Part shown: one piece after another, positions 59,160 through 64,000 of the stretch
How positions within the stretch are numbered: the stretch's first letter is position 1
Layout of the letters: each line of letters begins with the position of its first letter
Assembly (NCBI GenBank): GCA_020721255.1
Contig: DYND01000001.1
Span: 104,318-168,317 of the forward strand
Length of the DNA stretch: 64,000 bases
Direction: 5' to 3'
From: Chlorobium chlorochromatii
Lineage (GTDB): Bacteria; Bacteroidota; Chlorobiia; Chlorobiales; Chlorobiaceae
Notes under the pieces: model-generated
The model's database searches: none
The model's input: only the letters and a program-made list of their open reading frames with translations
Told to the model about the DNA's origin: nothing
Program-made: the position numbers and the translations under genes

Positions 59160-59327
59160 TCGATACGGGCTTCGCCCTACTCAATGACCGCCGCAGTATT
59201 GCAGAAATTGTACAAAACCGGACACTGAGTAGCGCGAAGCGCGTATCGAAGTGTACTCAATGACCGACGCTGGATTATAAGAAATTGCTGAAAAATCGGA
59301 CACTGAGTAGGGCGAAGCCCGTATCGA
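59160..59327. repeat. Intergenic repeat cluster: ~76-bp direct repeats bounded by a 24-bp perfect inverted repeat
   Basis: TCGATACGGGCTTCGCCCTACTCA (59160-59183) versus TGAGTAGGGCGAAGCCCGTATCGA (59304-59327); 76-bp period from tcaatgacc at 59181 and 59257. Confidence 0.85.
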
Positions 59328-59448
59328 AGTGTATCGAAACCTTTTCATTATTAAAAAAAACAACACTGCATTGGAAAAACTTTGCAAAGGGCTTGAAATT
59401 ATTCATCAACTTTCAGCCGATACATCATGGCCATCATCAGTAACGCCA

Positions 59449-60657
59449 ATGGCATCAACGGAAGATGGTACTCGCAACTTTTGGCCTGCCGGGTTTTCGG
59501 TGGGTGCCGTTGAAGCAAATATCAAATATAGCGGCCGGAAAGACCTGATGCTGCTTGTTACTGATTGTCCTGCCAATGCTGCGGCGCTCTTTACGCAAAA
59601 TCGTTGTTGTGCGGCACCGATTATGCTGTCGCGTGAATATCTGCAACAGTCGTCATCGTCAATTCGCGCGATTGTCTGCAACAGTGGCAATGCGAATGCG
59701 GCAACGGGCGACAAGGGCATGGCTGATGCGCGCGCTATGGCAGAGGCGGTTGCCAATGAGCTTGGAATTAAGCCTGAAGAGGTGCTGGTTGCTTCGACTG
59801 GTGTTATCGGGCAGCTTTTGCCGATGGAGAATATGTTGCGTGGTATCGCCGCTTTGCCTGCCACCTTGCAGCGCGATTCGGTTCTGGATGCTGCCGGTGC
59901 TCTTATGACCACCGATACTTTTCCGAAATTTTTCACCATAGAACTCAAGCTCTCAACCGGTACGGTGCGTTTGAGCGGCATCGCAAAAGGCTCCGGCATG
60001 ATTTGCCCGAACATGGCAACCATGCTTGGTTTTTTTGCAACGGATGCGGCAATTGCGCCCGATCTTTTGCAAGAGGCACTCAAACAGGCAAATCGCAACA
60101 GCTTCAACGCAATTACCGTTGATGGCGATACCAGTACGAATGATATGGTAGCTCTTCTTGCCACAGGTGCAGGCGAGCCAATCGAAGCTGGAAGCAACGA
60201 CTATGTACTCTTCTGCGAAGCGCTTGAAGCGCTGATGCTATTGCTTGCCAAGCTCATCATTATTGATGGTGAAGGCGCCACCAAGCTTGTCGGCATTACC
60301 GTTACCGGCGCTGCTGATGATCGTGATGCTGAACTTGCTGCCAGAACCATCGCCAATTCAAGCTTGGTTAAAACCGCCATTCATGGTGAAGATGCCAACT
60401 GGGGCAGAATCATTGCTGCAGCAGGTCGTTCAGGTGCAATCTTTAATCAGGAGGAACTTGAACTGCATTTCAACGATTTACCGATTCTCAAGCCAGGCTT
60501 GATTGCTGATTTTTCCGAAGAGGCAGCAGCCAAAATTCTTGCTCAATCCTCCTACACTATCACCTTGCGATTGGGCAAAGGCTCCGGCAAGGCAACAATA
60601 TGGAGCTGCGATTTGAGCAAGGAGTATGTCGATATCAACGGAAGCTATAGAAGCTGA
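59449..60657 (+). CDS. argJ: Glutamate N-acetyltransferase / amino-acid N-acetyltransferase (start uncertain)
   Basis: ArgJ signatures: VCNSGNANAATGDKG, VASTGVIGQLLPMENM, GDTSTNDMV. Confidence 0.93.
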   Translation: MASTEDGTRNFWPAGFSVGAVEANIKYSGRKDLMLLVTDCPANAAALFTQNRCCAAPIMLSREYLQQSSSSIRAIVCNSGNANAATGDKGMADARAMAEAVANELGIKPEEVLVASTGVIGQLLPMENMLRGIAALPATLQRDSVLDAAGALMTTDTFPKFFTIELKLSTGTVRLSGIAKGSGMICPNMATMLGFFATDAAIAPDLLQEALKQANRNSFNAITVDGDTSTNDMVALLATGAGEPIEAGSNDYVLFCEALEALMLLLAKLIIIDGEGATKLVGITVTGAADDRDAELAARTIANSSLVKTAIHGEDANWGRIIAAAGRSGAIFNQEELELHFNDLPILKPGLIADFSEEAAAKILAQSSYTITLRLGKGSGKATIWSCDLSKEYVDINGSYRS

Positions 60658-60696
60658 TACTTTTACCAACGACCAAACACAGAACCTTTTTCCGCA

Positions 60697-61611
60697 ATGG
60701 AGCATTCACCGTGCAATGAAGTGAACATAACCAGAAAAGCCCCGGAAGGTGCTATCGGACAGGTGCTTATTGAAGCACTGCCTTATATCTGCAAATTTGA
60801 AGGCAAGACCTTTGTTATAAAATATGGCGGGGCAGCCATGAAGGACTCCTGCCTTAAAAATATTTTCGCCCAGAACGTTACGCTGCTGCGCAAAGTTGGC
60901 ATCAGAATTGTGCTGGTGCATGGTGGCGGTGACGCTATCACCAAAACTGCTGAAAAACTTGGTATTGCCTCACGCTTTCTCTTGGGGCGCCGAGTAACCG
61001 ATGAGGGGATGATTTCCGTTATCCAAATGACGTTGGCAGGCAAGGTGAATCAGGATATTGTGCAGCTTATCAGCCAGCATGGAGGCAAAGGCGTTGGCGT
61101 AAGTGGACTCGATGCTGATACTATTAAAGCTATGCCACACCCGAATGCTGAAAAGCTTGGGCTTGTGGGCGAGGTTGAACAAATCAACACCGATTACATC
61201 GACCTGCTCTGCAGTGCAGGACTCATTCCCGTTATTGCCCCGATTGGTTATGACGATAAAGGCAACATTTACAACATCAATGCCGATGATGCCGCCAGCA
61301 GTATCGCCATTGCACTGAAAGCTGAAAAGCTTATCTACGTCAGTGATGTGGAGGGTATTCATGTTGGCGAAAGGATTTTGAAAACCATCTGCAAAGCTGA
61401 AGCTGCCTCGTTTATTGAGCAAGGTGTCATTTCTGGTGGAATGATTCCTAAAGTGCTGTCGGCCTTCAAAACGCTTGATAGTGGCGTTGGCAAAATTCAC
61501 TTGATTGATGGTAAAGCAATACATTCGCTTCTGCTCGAAATTTTCACCCACGACGGTGTTGGCACCCAGTTTATCAGCGAGGAGGAGCATGAACAATCTC
61601 AAACCCGATAA
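60697..61611 (+). CDS. argB: Acetylglutamate kinase
   Basis: [29 protein letters not shown] motifs. Confidence 0.95.
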   Translation: MEHSPCNEVNITRKAPEGAIGQVLIEALPYICKFEGKTFVIKYGGAAMKDSCLKNIFAQNVTLLRKVGIRIVLVHGGGDAITKTAEKLGIASRFLLGRRVTDEGMISVIQMTLAGKVNQDIVQLISQHGGKGVGVSGLDADTIKAMPHPNAEKLGLVGEVEQINTDYIDLLCSAGLIPVIAPIGYDDKGNIYNINADDAASSIAIALKAEKLIYVSDVEGIHVGERILKTICKAEAASFIEQGVISGGMIPKVLSAFKTLDSGVGKIHLIDGKAIHSLLLEIFTHDGVGTQFISEEEHEQSQTR

Positions 61612-61615
61612 TGGT

Positions 61616-62632
61616 ATGTCAACAGTCACCAACACAAACGTCTCCCGTAAAAGAGATTTTCTCGGTTTTTCACACTTGAATGAGAGCAAAATTATCGAGC
61701 TTTTCGACTACTCGCTTTTTATCAAAAAGAAGCGAAAAGAGAACCCATCAACCAGCGGTTTTCTGCCTCTGCGCGATAAAACCGTCACCATGATTTTCAG
61801 CAAACCTTCGCTGAGAACGCGGGTCTCTTTTGAGCTTGGTATTCACGAACTGGGCGGTTACGCCATCAGCCTCGACGGTCAGTCAATTGGATTAGGGTCG
61901 CGCGAATCAGTGGAAGATGCCGCCAGATTACTGTCGCGATATAACGATGCAATTGTTGCCCGCGTGCACGAACACACGGTTATTGAAGGGCTTGCGGAAC
62001 ACGCCTCAATTCCGGTGGTTAACGCCTTGACCGATCTGTCGCACCCGTGCCAGGTTCTGGCTGATGCTTTTACGCTCTATGAAAAATCGCTCTGGAAAGA
62101 GGGCATCAAGGTAGTGTTTGTTGGAGATGGAAACAATGTTGCCAACTCATGGATTGAGCTTGCAGGCCTTCTTCCATTCCACTTTGTACTTGCTTGCCCC
62201 GAAGGCTATATGCCGGACGAGGAACTGCTTAAAGCCGCGCGCGAAAAAGGGATCAGCCAGATTGAAATTACTCATGATGCCAAAGAGGCTGCCACCAATG
62301 CCGATGTGCTCTATACCGACGTCTGGACAAGCATGGGGCAAGAGGCAGAAATTGCCGATCGCCTTCGCATTTTCAAGCCATTTCAAATCAACAAAGCGTT
62401 GCTTGCCGAGGCGAACTCCTCATGCGTGGTGATGCACTGTATGCCGGCGCATCGCGGTCAGGAGATCAGCACTGAAGTTATGGATGGACCACAATCCATT
62501 ATTCTTGATGAGGCTGAAAATCGTCTGCATGTGCAGAAAGCTCTTCTGGTGAAATTATTGAACCACGAAGAGTACAGGAAATTTCACCTGACTCACCGCT
62601 TGCTGAATGCTGCGAAAAAAATCAAGGCTTGA
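61616..62632 (+). CDS. argF: Ornithine carbamoyltransferase (start 61589 or 61616)
   Basis: SKPSLRTRVSFE, LSHPCQVLADAFT, MHCMPAHRG motifs. Confidence 0.94.
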   Translation: MSTVTNTNVSRKRDFLGFSHLNESKIIELFDYSLFIKKKRKENPSTSGFLPLRDKTVTMIFSKPSLRTRVSFELGIHELGGYAISLDGQSIGLGSRESVEDAARLLSRYNDAIVARVHEHTVIEGLAEHASIPVVNALTDLSHPCQVLADAFTLYEKSLWKEGIKVVFVGDGNNVANSWIELAGLLPFHFVLACPEGYMPDEELLKAAREKGISQIEITHDAKEAATNADVLYTDVWTSMGQEAEIADRLRIFKPFQINKALLAEANSSCVVMHCMPAHRGQEISTEVMDGPQSIILDEAENRLHVQKALLVKLLNHEEYRKFHLTHRLLNAAKKIKA

Positions 62633-62646
62633 GGGATAGCGGGATC

Positions 62647-63093
62647 ATGAACAAACACGCACGACAATTAAAAATAAAGGAGATTCTTCAGCAACACCAT
62701 GTAGAAAATCAGCACGATCTTTTGCAACTGCTCCGCGATTCCGGTATGACTGTTGCACAAGCAACGCTCTCACGCGACTGCGCTGAACTCAGCATTATCC
62801 GTTCGCGCGTCAACGGCAGTTATAGAATGATCTACCCCGAAGAGAATACAGATCGTATTATTCAGGGGCTTGTGGGCATTGAGGTTCTCTCAATTACGGC
62901 GAATGAGACCACGGTGATTATCCGTACTTTACCTGGCAGGGCGCACGGTGTAGGCTCCTATCTCGACCACTTGAAGAGTTCTCTTGTTCTTGGCACCATA
63001 GCTGGTGATGATACAGTTCTGGTTATTCCATCATCGGTGCAGAAGATTTCCGATCTCATAGCATATATTCACAGCACACTTTCTAAAAACTGA
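62647..63093 (+). CDS. argR: Arginine repressor
   Basis: N-terminal wHTH ([19 protein letters not shown]) and C-terminal oligomerisation domain. Confidence 0.92.
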   Translation: MNKHARQLKIKEILQQHHVENQHDLLQLLRDSGMTVAQATLSRDCAELSIIRSRVNGSYRMIYPEENTDRIIQGLVGIEVLSITANETTVIIRTLPGRAHGVGSYLDHLKSSLVLGTIAGDDTVLVIPSSVQKISDLIAYIHSTLSKN

Positions 63094-63113
63094 TAACACA
63101 ACTAACGACATCC

Positions 63114-64000
63114 ATGAGTAAAGAAAAAATTGCATTAGCCTACTCTGGCGGACTCGATACCTCCGTTATGATTAAATGGCTGAAAGACAAATACAATGGC
63201 GCTGAAATTGTTGCCGTTACTGGCAACCTCGGTCAGCAGAAAGAGATTGAAAATCTCGAATCGAAAGCCATTACAACCGGCGCATCAAAATTCCAGTTTC
63301 TTGATTTGCGCAAAGAATTTGTTGAAGAGTACATCTGGCGTGCACTCAAGGCAGGAGCACTTTACGAGGATGTCTATCCGCTTGCAACCGCACTCGGACG
63401 TCCGCTGCTTGCTAAGGCTCTTGTTGATTCTGCATTGGCCGAAGATTGCACTATGCTTGCACACGGCTGCACCGGTAAAGGGAACGATCAGGTTCGCTTT
63501 GAAGTAACCTTTGCCTCACTTGCGCCACACCTCAAGGTACTTGCTCCACTTCGTGAGTGGGAGTTCACTTCACGTGAAGCTGAAATAGCCTACGCACTTG
63601 AGCACAACATTCCTGTATCCGCCACAAAGAAAAGCCCTTACTCCATTGATGAGAACATTTGGGGAATCAGCATTGAGTGCGGTGTGCTTGAAGATCCAAT
63701 GGTTGCACCACCTGAAGATGCCTACCAGATTACAACATCGCCTGAAAATGCGCCAAACACTCCTTCTGTTGTTGATATTGAGTTTGAACAGGGTGTGCCC
63801 GTTACGCTTGATGGCAAAAAGATGAGTGGACTCGATATCATTATCCGTCTGAACGAGATCGGTGCAGCAAATGGCGTCGGTAGGCTCGACATGATTGAGA
63901 ACCGTGTTGTTGGCATTAAATCGCGCGAAATCTACGAAGCTCCGGCAGCAACCATTCTCCATTTTGCTCATCGTGAGCTGGAGCGCCTTACGCTGGAGAA
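63114..64000 (+). CDS. argG: Argininosuccinate synthase (partial, runs off window)
   Basis: [42 protein letters not shown]. Confidence 0.95.
   Translation, partial: MSKEKIALAYSGGLDTSVMIKWLKDKYNGAEIVAVTGNLGQQKEIENLESKAITTGASKFQFLDLRKEFVEEYIWRALKAGALYEDVYPLATALGRPLLAKALVDSALAEDCTMLAHGCTGKGNDQVRFEVTFASLAPHLKVLAPLREWEFTSREAEIAYALEHNIPVSATKKSPYSIDENIWGISIECGVLEDPMVAPPEDAYQITTSPENAPNTPSVVDIEFEQGVPVTLDGKKMSGLDIIIRLNEIGAANGVGRLDMIENRVVGIKSREIYEAPAATILHFAHRELERLTLE

Noticed and set aside
59406-60197. 263-aa minus-strand ORF opposite argJ
   Set aside because: Low-complexity Ser/Ala-rich antisense translation; argJ is well supported.
60970-61689. 239-aa minus-strand ORF opposite argB
   Set aside because: Antisense shadow of a highly conserved enzyme.
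1-64000. CRISPR arrays, rRNA or tRNA genes, insertion sequences
   Set aside because: No regularly spaced repeat arrays, rRNA/tRNA-like sequences or transposase-like proteins were recognised by eye; a tRNA/RNA-gene scan was not possible here.

Overview
This window looks like part of a green sulfur bacterial (Chlorobiaceae-like) chromosome. The genus assignment rests on gene content and a moderate-to-low GC impression; I ran no database search. It contains five blocks. (1) ~0-2 kb: the tail of an Ala/Pro-rich repeat protein, a terminator and a FadL-type outer-membrane protein. (2) ~2-27 kb: a sulfur-oxidation supercluster. It holds a cytoplasmic molybdoenzyme complex (PSRLC3/SoeABC-like, with FeS and NrfD-type subunits fused), a TauE/SafE exporter, dsrE2-rhodanese-tusA, dsrN, dsrCABLU-EFH-T-MKJOP, siroheme genes (dsrV/dsrW) and molybdenum-cofactor genes (moaC-mogA fusion, moeA). 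(3) ~27-50.8 kb: a complete-looking extracellular contractile injection system (eCIS; Afp/PVC/MAC-like). It encodes a sheath with a large insertion, two tubes, a LysM adaptor, a VgrG-like spike, PAAR, gp25, two giant baseplate proteins, an orphan 919-aa protein, a tape-measure protein with an internal 145-aa duplication, a DUF4157 protein with a C-terminal nuclease-like motif (candidate cargo), and an AAA+ ATPase. (4) ~51-58 kb: an FtsE-like ATPase, GNAT, two LolC/E-type permeases coupled to a GGDEF protein, a degraded gene remnant, and a class II Fic protein bracketed by ~64-bp direct repeats that each carry a palindrome. (5) 58-64 kb: argCJBFR-G with a near-consensus ARG box upstream of argC and a 76-bp intergenic repeat. 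The best candidate for an under-described system is the eCIS with its nuclease-like DUF4157 protein; the fic-flanking palindromic repeats are second.
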